Shown here one piece after another: positions 43,148-51,472 of a stretch of 64,000 nt of DNA. Each line of letters opens with the position of its first letter. Within the stretch, counting starts at the first letter, position 1. The notes under the pieces were generated by a model. The model saw nothing but the letters and a program-made list of their open reading frames with translations. It was not told the DNA's origin and did not search any database. The translations under genes were made by a program, and so were the position numbers. The stretch comes from Pseudomonadota bacterium (GTDB lineage Bacteria > Myxococcota_A > UBA796 > GCA-2862545), in contig JAGSGY010000021.1 in NCBI GenBank assembly GCA_023954855.1, forward strand, positions 1 through 64,000, written 5' to 3'.

Positions 43148-43714
43148 ATGACCGACGCGCTACGCACCGCCGTCTTTGCCATGGGTTGATTCTGGGGACC
43201 CGACTCCCGGTTCGGGAGTCTCCCTGGCGTTCACCGAACTCGAGTGGGGTACGCGGGCGGCACCACGTCCCATCCCACCTACCGAAACATGGGCGACCAC
43301 AGCGAGGTCGTCGAGGTGGAGTACGACCCCGAGCAGATCACCTACACCGACTTGCTCGCCGTCTTCCGCGAGGGGCACAACCCCCTGCGCGTCAAGCGTA
43401 CCCAGTACCGGTCCGCGGTGCTCTTCCAGACCGACGAAGAACAGCGACTCGCCCGCGCAGCTCTGGAGCACTGGTCTGAAGGAGTACCCGGCGGCCTGGC
43501 GACTTCGCTCGAACCCCTAGGAACCTTCTGGCCGGCGGAGGACTATCACCAGAAATACCGCCTAAAGCGCGACTCTCCCACCGTAAAGGCGCTGGAGAAG
43601 TCGTTCGGCGGCGACTGGTCACACACCCTCGCTGCGACCAAGCTCAATGCGCATGCAGGGGGCTACCCGGTCGATCTGACCGGACTTGGCACTGCACTAA
43701 CGACCTCGACGTGA
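43148..43714 (+). CDS. msrA: Peptide methionine sulfoxide reductase MsrA, probable selenoprotein (TGA read as selenocysteine)
   Basis: The frame opens at ATG 43148, preceded by AAGGAG, and reads TAVFAMG, then TGA at 43187-43189, then FWGPDSRFGSLPGVHRTRVGYAGGT. In ordinary MsrA the TGA position is the catalytic Cys of GCFWG. The frame stays open to 43714, giving 188 residues with the selenocysteine at position 14. A strong hairpin starts 5 bases after the TGA (see SECIS entry). The protein contains no cysteine, so it lacks a resolving thiol; the adjacent glutaredoxin may do this job. MsrA repairs the S-sulfoxide form of methionine. The sequence downstream is intact, so a random nonsense mutation is less likely. 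The selenocysteine machinery is outside this window. Confidence 0.92.
43195..43224 (+). promoter_or_regulatory. SECIS-like hairpin of msrA
   Basis: Upper stem of 7 perfect pairs, 43202-43208 (GACTCCC) with 43214-43220 (GGGAGTC), and a 5-base loop GGTTC. A lower stem of 4 pairs (GGGA 43195-43198 with TCCC 43221-43224) is separated by a CCC bulge. The loop begins 20 bases after the TGA, within the spacing known for bacterial selenocysteine-insertion elements, and the loop holds the G and U residues such elements usually show. Confidence 0.8.
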
Positions 43715-43737
43715 ACCTCATCAAGACAAGGACACCC

Positions 43738-44184
43738 ATGCTCGACTGGAAGCAAGTGATGTACCGCGCGGTGAAAGGCAACCCAACGCCCCCATCTCGA
43801 CGAGTGGAGCGGACTCTGGAAGAGTGGCGAGCCCGCCTGAGCCCCGAGCGGTTCCGAGTGACCCGCCAAGCGGGGACGGAGAGGCCGTTCAGCTCCGACA
43901 GTTGCGCCCTGTTCGAGGCAGGCATCTACCAGTGTGCCTGCTGCGAGACTCGGCTCTTCGATGCCACAACCAAGTTCGACTCGGGGACGGGTTGGCCATC
44001 ATTCTCAGAGCCGATGGACCTGGCCGCGGTCGCGTACAGAGAAGACCTCGCTCACGGCATGACGCGCATCGAGGCCAGCTGTGCCGTCTGCGACGCGCAC
44101 CTCGGTCACGTGTTCCCGGACGGTCCGGCGCCGAGCCGCTTGCGGTACTGCATCAACGCGGTGGCCCTCCATAAGGAGGCCTGA
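43738..44184 (+). CDS. msrB: Peptide methionine sulfoxide reductase MsrB
   Basis: A 148-residue zinc-containing reductase for the R-sulfoxide form of methionine. Clear motifs: zinc pairs CACC and CAVC, SGTGWPSF, HLGHVF, and the catalytic cysteine in LRYCINAVAL. Here the active site is an ordinary Cys, unlike the neighbouring MsrA. The ATG at 43738 has AAGGA 5 bases before; a GTG at 43711 that overlaps the msrA stop is an alternative. Co-transcription with glutaredoxin and msrA is likely, so the two sulfoxide stereoisomers are repaired together. Confidence 0.95.
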   Translation: MLDWKQVMYRAVKGNPTPPSRRVERTLEEWRARLSPERFRVTRQAGTERPFSSDSCALFEAGIYQCACCETRLFDATTKFDSGTGWPSFSEPMDLAAVAYREDLAHGMTRIEASCAVCDAHLGHVFPDGPAPSRLRYCINAVALHKEA

Positions 44185-44210
44185 GACCGCAGGCGGTGGA
44201 GTCTGCGGTC
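44185..44210 (+). terminator. Hairpin after msrB
   Basis: Arms 44185-44192 (GACCGCAG) and 44203-44210 (CTGCGGTC) form a perfect 8-bp stem with a 10-base loop directly after the msrB stop. There is no T-run, so it may be a weak or rho-assisted terminator, or an RNA-stabilising structure. Confidence 0.5.
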
Positions 44211-44316
44211 ATCCGGTGAACACGGGGTGCACGCGCGGTCAGCACCTGCACGGCACGCGTTCCCATTGGAGGTTCTGTACAGCCCGGGTGGCTCGGGGTA
44301 CACATGAAACCGTTCG

Positions 44317-45468
44317 ATGTCTCTACCCTTCCAGCGCTCGTTGAGTTCGTTGCGCCAGGACTCCCATCGGTCGTCGTTGACCGCGGGTGTCTTGGGGTTG
44401 GTGCTGCTGCTCGCCTGGAGTGCCTGGGCTGGGCTGAGCGAGATCGACATCCACGAGAGCAGTGCGGCCGCTCGCCTCGAGACGCTCTCACCGCTGCACC
44501 GCGTCGAGGCACCCATCGACGGTCGCGTCGTGGAGGTCTTCGTAAAGCTCGGGGATGAGGTCGAGGCGGGACAGCCCCTCGTACAGCTGGAGTCCGAACT
44601 CCAACGCTTGGCCCTCACCGAAAGCCAAGCCCGCCTGCGCGCGCTCCAAGCACAGCTCGGCCCACTACACGTGGAACTCGAGGCGGCCCAGGAGCGCCTC
44701 GGCGGTGAAGAGCAGGCAGGCTCCGGGGCCATCCGCGAAGCGCAGGCACGCCACCGCGCCGCCGAGTCACAGGCCGACATTGCCGAAGAGCGCTCACGAA
44801 CCGTCGAACGACTCGTGCCTGCCGGGGGCGCGACCCGGGCAGACCGGTCGGTGGCTTCAAGCGAGGCCGCGCGAACGCTCTCAGAGGCTGAGGCAGCGAC
44901 CCACGCCATCAAGAGGCTGCGCTGGGAGTCCCTGGTGCAGGCCGCCGACGGTCGTTCGCGCGTTGAGACGATTCGCCGGGAGATCCTCCGGGTCGAGGGC
45001 GAAGTCGAGCTCGCAACGGTCCACGTCGAGCGCCTGCAGAGCGAACTGGACCGCCGAGAAATCGTCGCGCCCGTCGCCGGTCGCATCGCCGAGATCAGCG
45101 CACTCTCGAGCGGCCGCTACGCTTCGGTAGGAACCCACCTGCTGAGCGTGCTGCCGGGCGGAGAGCTCAAGGTCGTCGCCCAGTTCTCCCCCGGGCAGGC
45201 CCTCGGCCGCCTTCACAGCGGTCAGTCCGGGCAGATGCGACTGGATGGCTTTCCCTGGACCCGCTTCGGCACGCTCGACACGCGAGTGATGCGCGTCGCG
45301 GATGAGTCCACCGAGGCGGGTGTTCGCGTCGAACTCGAGCTCACGGATGCGGACGGATTCCCCGCCAAGCTCGAGCATGGTCTGCCCGGAAGAGTCGACA
45401 TTGTCGTCGACCGCATCACCCCCTTCGAGTTGATGCTGCGCGGCGCCGGGCAATGGATGGACGGCTGA
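44317..45468 (+). CDS. HlyD-type membrane-fusion protein of a peptide exporter
   Basis: A 383-residue periplasmic adaptor. One membrane helix near residues 20-40 (SLTAGVLGLVLLLAWSAWAGL) is followed by a lipoyl-like half (RVEAPIDGRVVEVFVKLGDEVEAGQPLVQLES split around a hairpin), a long coiled coil (about 95-240), and the second lipoyl half REIVAPVAGRIAEI, with a beta-barrel domain after it. This is the pattern of the NHLM/bacteriocin-export HlyD family. Its stop codon falls at the start of the C39-ABC gene (overlap or 2-base gap, depending on that gene's start), so the operon is tight. No partner outer-membrane channel is present. Confidence 0.9.
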   Translation: MSLPFQRSLSSLRQDSHRSSLTAGVLGLVLLLAWSAWAGLSEIDIHESSAAARLETLSPLHRVEAPIDGRVVEVFVKLGDEVEAGQPLVQLESELQRLALTESQARLRALQAQLGPLHVELEAAQERLGGEEQAGSGAIREAQARHRAAESQADIAEERSRTVERLVPAGGATRADRSVASSEAARTLSEAEAATHAIKRLRWESLVQAADGRSRVETIRREILRVEGEVELATVHVERLQSELDRREIVAPVAGRIAEISALSSGRYASVGTHLLSVLPGGELKVVAQFSPGQALGRLHSGQSGQMRLDGFPWTRFGTLDTRVMRVADESTEAGVRVELELTDADGFPAKLEHGLPGRVDIVVDRITPFELMLRGAGQWMDG

Positions 45469-45470
45469 CG

Positions 45471-48095
45471 ATGCCGGCTACTCCGCAGCGCGCATTTCTC
45501 ATTCCGGAGGTGGTCCAGACCTCGGCGATGGACTGCGGCCCAGCAGCGCTCAAGGCCCTCCTCGAGGGTTTCGGCGTATCCGCAAGCTATGGCCGCCTGC
45601 GCGAGGCCTGCCAGACTCAGGTCGACGGCACATCGATTGACGCCCTCGAAGACCTAGCGGTCATGCTTGGCCTGGACGCCGAACAAGTCATGGTTCCCCG
45701 AGACCACGTTCTCGCGCCCGGCTCGGAGGTTCTTCCGGCCATCGCCATCGTCAAGCAGCCGACGGGCCTCACACACTTTCTCGTGCTCTGGCGTCGCCAC
45801 GGGCCGTTCGTACAGGTCATGGACCCCGCTCAAGGAAGACGCTGGGTTCGCGCGGAGACGATCGAGGGCCAGCTCTATGTGCACGAGATGCCCGTCCCCG
45901 AGGATGCCTTCAGGGATTACGCCGGCTCAGAGAGCTTTGCCGGCCCCCTGATGCGGCGCCTGGGCGCCCTCGGCGCGTCGCACAGCACTCAACAAGAGTG
46001 GCTGACGGCGTCGGCTGCGGACACCACTTGGGAGACGTTCGCGAGACTCGATGCCGTGGTCCGCATGGTCCAGTCCCTGGTGACGAGTCGGGCCGTCTCC
46101 AAAGGAAGCGAGGCCGTTCATCTGGTGAGCCAGTTCGCGGAGATCGCCAAGACCGACCCGAGCATCATTCCAAGTGAGTACTGGACCGCCTTCGCTCCAG
46201 ACGGCCCCAACGTCCAACTACGAGGCGCAGTCCTCGTTCAAGTCCATGGCGTCGACCGAGCGAAGACCCCGGCCGACCTCCCTCAGGAACTCGCCGCAGC
46301 GCTCGCCGAACCCCCTGCCCGGCCCGGGGCGCTACTGCTGCAGAAGCTTCGACAGGACGGGTTGCTCGCTCCGGCCTTCGTCGCCGTGGCGTTGGCCTCA
46401 AGCGCGCTGGGGGTCCTTGCCGAGGCGCTCGTGTTTCGGAGCGCCATCGAGTTCAGCAGCCTGCTGCGCCTTCCTGAGCAGCGCCTCTGGACAGGCGCCG
46501 CGCTGGGAAGCCTCCTCGTCATCCTCGCCTTCCTTCAGCATCCCGTGAATGCCACCGCACTTCGCATGGGTCGTCAGCTCGAAGGCCGGATGCGCCTGGC
46601 CTTTCTACGCAAGATTCCGCGGCTAGCCGACCGCTACTTCCACAGCCGCCTCACCAGCGACATGGCCCAGCGCGCCCATAGTTTGCACGTGATGCGCGTG
46701 TTGCCCTCGCTAGGGCAGAGCCTGGTGAGCTCGGTGTTCACCCTGCTCGCGACCTGTCTAGGGGTCATCTGGCTCGATCCCCGCAACATCCTCTCGGTCC
46801 TGCTCGTCGCCGCACTCTCGGTCGCCGTTCCTCTGCTGCTCCAGCCCATGCTCAACGAGCGAGACATGCGGGTCCAGACCCTCTTCTCGACGCTGACCCA
46901 GTACTACCTCGACTCCTTGCTGGGCCTGATCCCCTTGCGTGCACACAGCGCGCAGCTCGCGATGCGTCGTGAGCATGAGGGCCACCTGGTCGAGTGGGAG
47001 CACGCATCCATGGGGCTGCTCGGCGTCATGGTCAAGGCCGAAGCCCTGACTGCGGGGCTGGGAGCGATACTCACGGTGTGGTTGCTCTGGGGCTACTTGG
47101 CCGCGGGCGGAGCCATCTCTGGCGCCCTTCTCCTCGTGTATTGGGCGCTGCGGATCCCCGCACTCGGCTCGAGCGTCGCCCGGGCCGCTCGGCAGTACCC
47201 ACAGATGCGCAACGTCGCGCTCCGCCTGATGGAGCCACTGAGCGCCCCAGAAGTGCAGGCTGGCACCGATGCTCCCGAACCTGGCGAGGGTCCCGTCGCC
47301 CTGAGCTTCGAGCGGGTCTCGGTACTCGCAGGCGGGCAGGCGCTGCTCACGGATCTCGACCTGGAGATCGAGCCCGGCAGTCGTGTGGGCATCGTCGGCG
47401 CCTCAGGCGCCGGAAAGTCGACCCTCGTGGGGTTGCTGCTCGGTTGGCATGAGGCGGCGGCGGGCCGCATTCTGGTCGACGGCGAAGTGCTCTCGCCCTC
47501 CCGCCTGGAGACGCTGAGACGAGAGACCGCCTGGGTCGATCCAGCCGTTCAGCTCTGGAACCGCTCCTTGCTTCACAACCTGCGCTACGGCAACGACACG
47601 GGTGTCGCTCCGATCGCGGGGACCCTCGACGAAGCCGAGCTACTGCCGCTGCTAGAGACGCTCCCTGGAGGGCTCTCCACCCCGCTAGGCGAAGGTGGCG
47701 CCCTCGTTTCCGGAGGCGAGGGCCAGCGCGTGCGTCTTGCTCGCGCGATGATGCGACCAAGCCCACGGCTGACGATCTTGGATGAGCCTTTCCGAGGTTT
47801 GGATCGCGCCGCCCGTCAACGCCTGCTCTCCGCCGCGATGAAGCGCTTCCAGGACAGCACCCTACTGCTGGTCACTCACGATGTGTCGCAGACGCAGAAG
47901 CTGGACCGCGTCCTCGTCATTGACGACGGTCGGCTAGTCCAGGACGGCCCTCCCGACGAGTTGCTGGCCCAGACCGACTCGACCTACCGCCGCCTCATGG
48001 AGGCGGACGCCACACTCAAAGATGCGCTCTGGACCGAAGAGGGCTTTCGACGCGTTCGGGTCGTCGGCGGCGCGGTCGAGCAGGGCGCCCCATGA
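45471..48095 (+). CDS. C39 peptidase-containing ABC exporter (NHLM-type, leader-cleaving)
   Basis: An 874-residue exporter. The N-terminal C39 cysteine protease has oxyanion Gln and catalytic Cys in VVQTSAMDCGPAAL, His in GLTHFLVLW and Asp in FVQVMDPAQG, all present. It cleaves the leader from a peptide substrate at a double-glycine-type site. A long insertion follows, then about six membrane helices (about 310-570). The ABC domain has Walker A GASGAGKST, Q-loop region, signature VSGGEGQRVRLARAM, Walker B LTILDEPF and H-loop LVTHD. The ATG at 45471 is 2 bases after the HlyD stop; an ATG at 45453 is possible. It overlaps the next ABC gene by 4 bases. Confidence 0.93.
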   Translation: MPATPQRAFLIPEVVQTSAMDCGPAALKALLEGFGVSASYGRLREACQTQVDGTSIDALEDLAVMLGLDAEQVMVPRDHVLAPGSEVLPAIAIVKQPTGLTHFLVLWRRHGPFVQVMDPAQGRRWVRAETIEGQLYVHEMPVPEDAFRDYAGSESFAGPLMRRLGALGASHSTQQEWLTASAADTTWETFARLDAVVRMVQSLVTSRAVSKGSEAVHLVSQFAEIAKTDPSIIPSEYWTAFAPDGPNVQLRGAVLVQVHGVDRAKTPADLPQELAAALAEPPARPGALLLQKLRQDGLLAPAFVAVALASSALGVLAEALVFRSAIEFSSLLRLPEQRLWTGAALGSLLVILAFLQHPVNATALRMGRQLEGRMRLAFLRKIPRLADRYFHSRLTSDMAQRAHSLHVMRVLPSLGQSLVSSVFTLLATCLGVIWLDPRNILSVLLVAALSVAVPLLLQPMLNERDMRVQTLFSTLTQYYLDSLLGLIPLRAHSAQLAMRREHEGHLVEWEHASMGLLGVMVKAEALTAGLGAILTVWLLWGYLAAGGAISGALLLVYWALRIPALGSSVARAARQYPQMRNVALRLMEPLSAPEVQAGTDAPEPGEGPVALSFERVSVLAGGQALLTDLDLEIEPGSRVGIVGASGAGKSTLVGLLLGWHEAAAGRILVDGEVLSPSRLETLRRETAWVDPAVQLWNRSLLHNLRYGNDTGVAPIAGTLDEAELLPLLETLPGGLSTPLGEGGALVSGGEGQRVRLARAMMRPSPRLTILDEPFRGLDRAARQRLLSAAMKRFQDSTLLLVTHDVSQTQKLDRVLVIDDGRLVQDGPPDELLAQTDSTYRRLMEADATLKDALWTEEGFRRVRVVGGAVEQGAP

Positions 48096-50209
48096 GTGAG
48101 GCACTGCGCAAGATTGCCTGGCCAGGAACTCGATTGGGGGAGGCCCTCAGCGCCCTCGGAAAGGCCGGGAAACTCGACGCGCTGCAGGGGCTCGACAATC
48201 CTTCCCCGGAGTTGCCCACACAGGCGCGCTTTCATTGGGCGTCTGAGGCCGCAACCTCGATGGGAGTGGAGCCCGAGGAACTGCGATGCTCGTTGCGGGA
48301 ACTTGAGACCACCCTCCCGCTACTCGGCCCGGCGTTGGTCCCCCTCTCGCTTCCGGGCGAAGAGACCCGCTTCCTCGCCATTCTCGAGAGCCGAGGAAAG
48401 CTCACGTTCATCGGCCCAGACGGCACCCTGCATCGGCGACCTTCTGCGTCGGTCGCACACGCCCTCAGCGCTCCGATCTACCGGGCGCTTGCGCAGCGAG
48501 GCGTTCCTTCGATGCTCGAGGCGGCCGGAATCCCGGAGCCACGGCAGCACCAGGTGCTTCAGACCCTCGCGAAGGGACGGCATGGTGAGGCGTCCGTCGG
48601 CCCCTTCCTGACCCTCCGACCCCACCCGGCCTCCAGCCTCTCGGTGCTCTCCAAGCATGCCGGACTGCCCCGTCTCGGTGCGCTGGTACTCGCGACACAC
48701 GTGCTCTCCACCCTGGCAGCGCTGTTCGCTTGGTACCTGATTGGACGGGGCGCGCTCTCGGGCCGCTGGGAGACGGGCTGGCTGGTGGCGTGGTCTCTCG
48801 CCCTTCTGTCGGCGGTACCTCTGACCGTCACCGCAAACCACGCCCAGGGCAAGTTTGCGGTTCGTGCGGGACGCTTGATGAAGCAGCGCGTGCTGCACGG
48901 GCTCCTGAACCTCCCCCCCGACGCCACACGCGAGGACGGAACCGGCAAGCACCTGAGTCGAATCCTCGAGTCTTCGGCCATCGAGGCGCTCTTCATTGGG
49001 GGCTCGCTCGCCTCGGTGCTCTCCGTCGTCGACATGGTCACCGCTGCCATGGTCCTGTCGATGGGGGTTGCAAGCCAGGTCGTGCTTGCGGCTCTCGTCG
49101 TCTACGTCGGACTCGCCGCCGCACTCACGCGACGCCTCTATGTTCGGCGGCAGACCTGGACGCGCCAGCGCTTGGCCATGACTCATGACCTCGTAGAGCG
49201 CATGGTGGGTCACCGAACCCGCCTGGCACAACAGGACCCGAGCCGTTGGCATGACGACGAAGACGCCATGCTCGAGTCGTATTTCGAGAAGAGCCAAGAC
49301 CTCGACGCCACCTCCGTTCAGCTCAGCCTCGTGTCTCGAGGGTGGCTTGTGCTTGGCGCCCTCGCCGTGGCACCCGCCTTCATCGCTGGCGCCGACGCCG
49401 CGACCATGGGCGTCACTATCGGAGGCATCCTGCTCGGCTCGCAGGCTCTCGCCGCACTGTCCGGGGGCCTAGGCCAGCTCACCGCGGCTGCGGTGGCCTG
49501 GGAACAGGTCAAGCCCTTGATGGACGCGGCAAACGTAGAGAGCCCAAAGGGCGAGCTCGAGCTGCGACTCGATGCGGCTCCGACCGACTCCACCCGCCCC
49601 ATCCTCTCGGCAAGCGAGCTCTCCTACCGATACGAGGGCCAAGACCGAAGCGCGCTGAAAGCTTGCACTCTCGCCGTCAGCCACGGGGACCGCATCTTGA
49701 TCGAGGGCCCCTCTGGTAGTGGGAAGTCGACACTTGCGATGGTTCTCGGTGGACTGCGCGAGGCAAGTAGTGGCCTGCTCCTCGTGGACGGGCTGGACCT
49801 GAACAGCCTCGGGTCGGACGAGTGGCGGCGAAGGGTCGTCACCGTTCCGCAGTTTCACCAGAACCACGTGTTCTCCGGCACACTCGCTTTCAACGCCCTG
49901 ATGGGCCGCGAGTGGCCTCCCTCGAATGAAGACCTCGCGGAGCTCCACGAGATTTGCATGGAGCTCGGCCTGGGGCCCGTCCTCGAGCGCATGCCAGCAC
50001 AGCTCCATCAGACTGTCGGCGAACAGGGGTGGCAGCTGAGCCACGGGGAGCGGTCCCGGCTGTTCCTCGCCCGCGCTCTGGCGATGAAGACCGCGAGGGT
50101 TTGGATTCTCGACGAGAGCTTCGCCGCGCTCGACCCGATCACGCTCGACCGCTGTGTGCGTGCGGTGGTGCGCCGGGCCCCAGCCCTCGTGGTCATCGCG
50201 CACCCATAA
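48092..50209 (+). CDS. Second ABC exporter subunit, NHLM-type, ending at the H-loop
   Basis: A 705-residue membrane ABC protein. The first ~180 residues are a soluble domain of the NHLM type without the C39 catalytic residues. Five or six membrane helices lie at about 190-465. The nucleotide-binding domain has Walker A GPSGSGKST, signature LSHGERSRLFLARAL (His replaces the second Gly of the usual SGG) and Walker B VWILDESF. The protein stops at VVIAHP, straight after the H-loop His, so the usual C-terminal 30-50 residues are missing. It probably pairs with the C39 exporter as a heterodimer. A hairpin terminator follows 4 bases later. Confidence 0.9.
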   Translation: MSEALRKIAWPGTRLGEALSALGKAGKLDALQGLDNPSPELPTQARFHWASEAATSMGVEPEELRCSLRELETTLPLLGPALVPLSLPGEETRFLAILESRGKLTFIGPDGTLHRRPSASVAHALSAPIYRALAQRGVPSMLEAAGIPEPRQHQVLQTLAKGRHGEASVGPFLTLRPHPASSLSVLSKHAGLPRLGALVLATHVLSTLAALFAWYLIGRGALSGRWETGWLVAWSLALLSAVPLTVTANHAQGKFAVRAGRLMKQRVLHGLLNLPPDATREDGTGKHLSRILESSAIEALFIGGSLASVLSVVDMVTAAMVLSMGVASQVVLAALVVYVGLAAALTRRLYVRRQTWTRQRLAMTHDLVERMVGHRTRLAQQDPSRWHDDEDAMLESYFEKSQDLDATSVQLSLVSRGWLVLGALAVAPAFIAGADAATMGVTIGGILLGSQALAALSGGLGQLTAAAVAWEQVKPLMDAANVESPKGELELRLDAAPTDSTRPILSASELSYRYEGQDRSALKACTLAVSHGDRILIEGPSGSGKSTLAMVLGGLREASSGLLLVDGLDLNSLGSDEWRRRVVTVPQFHQNHVFSGTLAFNALMGREWPPSNEDLAELHEICMELGLGPVLERMPAQLHQTVGEQGWQLSHGERSRLFLARALAMKTARVWILDESFAALDPITLDRCVRAVVRRAPALVVIAHP

Positions 50210-50213
50210 AGAA

Positions 50214-50242
50214 GGCCCGCTCGCTGGCTAGCAAAGCGGGCC
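50214..50242. terminator. Terminator hairpin after the exporter operon
   Basis: Arms 50214-50221 (GGCCCGCT) and 50235-50242 (AGCGGGCC) form a perfect 8-bp stem with a 13-base loop. It lies between the exporter genes and the convergent precursor gene. No T-run on either side, so it is a weaker candidate. Confidence 0.55.
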
Positions 50243-50278
50243 GAGCACTCGGATGGTCGACAATCCGATGCCGTTGAA

Positions 50279-50443
50279 CTACGCGTTGAAGGTGCCCTGA
50301 ACCTCGATGTTGGGCTGGAACCTGGCGTTGACGATACCGCCGAGCATCAAGCCCTTCACGCCGGTGCGTACGCGCAGGCCTTGGACCTTGTCGCCCTCCT
50401 GAGTGGATGCGGGCTTCACAATCTGGGTCTTCTTTGCATTCAT
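50279..50443 (-). CDS. Short precursor-like peptide 1 of the exporter locus
   Basis: A 54-residue peptide starting at ATG 50443 with AGGGAG at 6-base spacing. The N-terminal 20 residues are polar and charged (MNAKKTQIVKPASTQEGDKV). The middle holds GLRVRTGVKG followed by LMLGGIV, with a double glycine that a C39 protease might cut, leaving an 18-residue core. The GLRVRTGVKG segment matches GIAVRTAIKAG of peptide 2 at 51473. Its position beside the peptidase-exporter, its size and the strong ribosome site suggest an exported ribosomal peptide. It is 54 bases downstream of the 262-residue unknown gene and may share its transcript. Confidence 0.75.
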   Translation of the reverse strand: MNAKKTQIVKPASTQEGDKVQGLRVRTGVKGLMLGGIVNARFQPNIEVQGTFNA

Positions 50444-50497
50444 CGTATGCTCCCTATTCAAATCAGAAGCGGTGAATATGGGGTCCACCGCAGGGTG

Positions 50498-51286
50498 TCA
50501 ACCCGATTCGCCTCTTTCAAGCCGCAGGTTCAAGCGCGACAACGCAAGCCAAGCCGCACACGTGGCGTGATGACGCTGGTCAAAGTCGTCACAGGCAGCA
50601 CCGAAATCACCCGCCGCCGTCTGATGCTCGAGCAGACGTCCACTGATTCGATCGAACACTTCCGCCGGCACGCCGTCCAGAGACAAGCCAGCCATAAGGA
50701 TCTCCGCGAGCATATCCCCGTTGGCCGCCGGCGTATCGGCCGCGCGCAACAGCCGTCCCCAAGAAACCGTGAGGCCCGCATGGGGCACCTGCCGCTGCCC
50801 GTAGTCGGTCGCGTAGAAGACCAAGTGGGTGTCGTGGTAAACGGAAGCGACCCAGTCGACCGGCTCGGGCCCAGACGTGAAGTCATCCACATAGCCGCAG
50901 AGTCGCGCCCAGTACGAAAAGGCCGAACGTTGCGGTTCCGGGACCGATTCGATCTGAAGCAGAACCGCGCGGACCAAGGGCTCCATCAACGCCATGAGCT
51001 GCGGCACGGGCCGCCCAAGTATGGGGTAAGCCCAAACCGCCACGAGTAGTGCGGGAGCATCCAGGTGCAGTTCCTCCGCCTCTGCTTGGTGCCTGGCCAC
51101 CGAAAGCAAGCGGTCGCGTTGATCAAGCAACCAGGCCAGATCACGCTGGCTGCCCGCGCCGTCCGGCAAGAGGGTGCGCACAAGCAACCGATCACAGAGG
51201 CTGACGACTGAGTCGCACTCATGATTGGCCAGCCACGCGTCCGCATGGGCGATGGCGCCCTGGATGGCGGCAGATCTCGCTGTCAT
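50498..51286 (-). CDS. Unrecognised helical protein of the peptide locus (possibly DUF6895-like)
   Basis: A 262-residue soluble protein, all helical, with no signal peptide or known catalytic motif. Notable conserved-looking spots are DTHLVFYATDYG (about residue 150) and DDFDQRHHATCAAWLAL near the C-terminus; His and Asp residues of this kind occur in the DUF6895 group, which I only suspect. It resembles an alpha/alpha repeat protein more than a lanthipeptide cyclase, radical SAM or YcaO enzyme. I placed the start at ATG 51286 with GGAG upstream; the frame opens earlier (51454), but a perfect TATAAT lies inside that extension. It could modify, bind or give immunity to the peptides. Confidence 0.7.
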   Translation of the reverse strand: MTARSAAIQGAIAHADAWLANHECDSVVSLCDRLLVRTLLPDGAGSQRDLAWLLDQRDRLLSVARHQAEAEELHLDAPALLVAVWAYPILGRPVPQLMALMEPLVRAVLLQIESVPEPQRSAFSYWARLCGYVDDFTSGPEPVDWVASVYHDTHLVFYATDYGQRQVPHAGLTVSWGRLLRAADTPAANGDMLAEILMAGLSLDGVPAEVFDRISGRLLEHQTAAGDFGAACDDFDQRHHATCAAWLALSRLNLRLERGESG

Positions 51287-51385
51287 GTGTCCACGCTCCA
51301 AATCCATGGCGAGAAGTGTCGCATGTGGCGAGCACGGCGGCTCCTCGACCGACAGGCAGCCATAAACACGAACAGGTTCGACTAA

Positions 51386-51391
51386 ATTATA
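51386..51391 (-). promoter_or_regulatory. Promoter of the 262-residue unknown gene (TATAAT)
   Basis: A perfect -10 hexamer TATAAT on the minus strand, preceded by TTGCT. The -35 region is poor. It lies about 100 bases before the chosen start (51286) in an AT-rich island unlike the rest of the window. It shows that a longer frame to 51454 is not the true N-terminus. Confidence 0.6.
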
Positions 51392-51415
51392 AGCAAAAAT
51401 TTCGCCTAACGCATG

Positions 51416-51433
51416 GAGCGCGTTAACACGCTC
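51416..51433. promoter_or_regulatory. Near-perfect 18-bp palindrome in the divergent peptide-locus region
   Basis: GAGCGCGTTAACACGCTC differs from its own reverse complement at only one symmetrical position pair. It is centred on GTTAAC, between the TATAAT of the minus-strand genes and the plus-strand precursor gene. A likely operator for a dimeric regulator; no regulator gene is nearby. Confidence 0.6.
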
Positions 51434-51472
51434 ATGCCGCGAATGACGCGACACCCTTGAACTGAGGTTCCC

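Noticed and set aside
43148-43243. Reading msrA as a pseudogene or as a shorter gene starting after the TGA
   Set aside because: A start after the TGA would lose the catalytic motif and has no ribosome site; the sequence before the TGA is typical MsrA and a SECIS-like hairpin follows.
51287-51454. N-terminal extension of the unknown peptide-locus protein
   Set aside because: It contains a perfect TATAAT and AT-rich DNA unlike coding sequence here; GGAG precedes the ATG at 51286.
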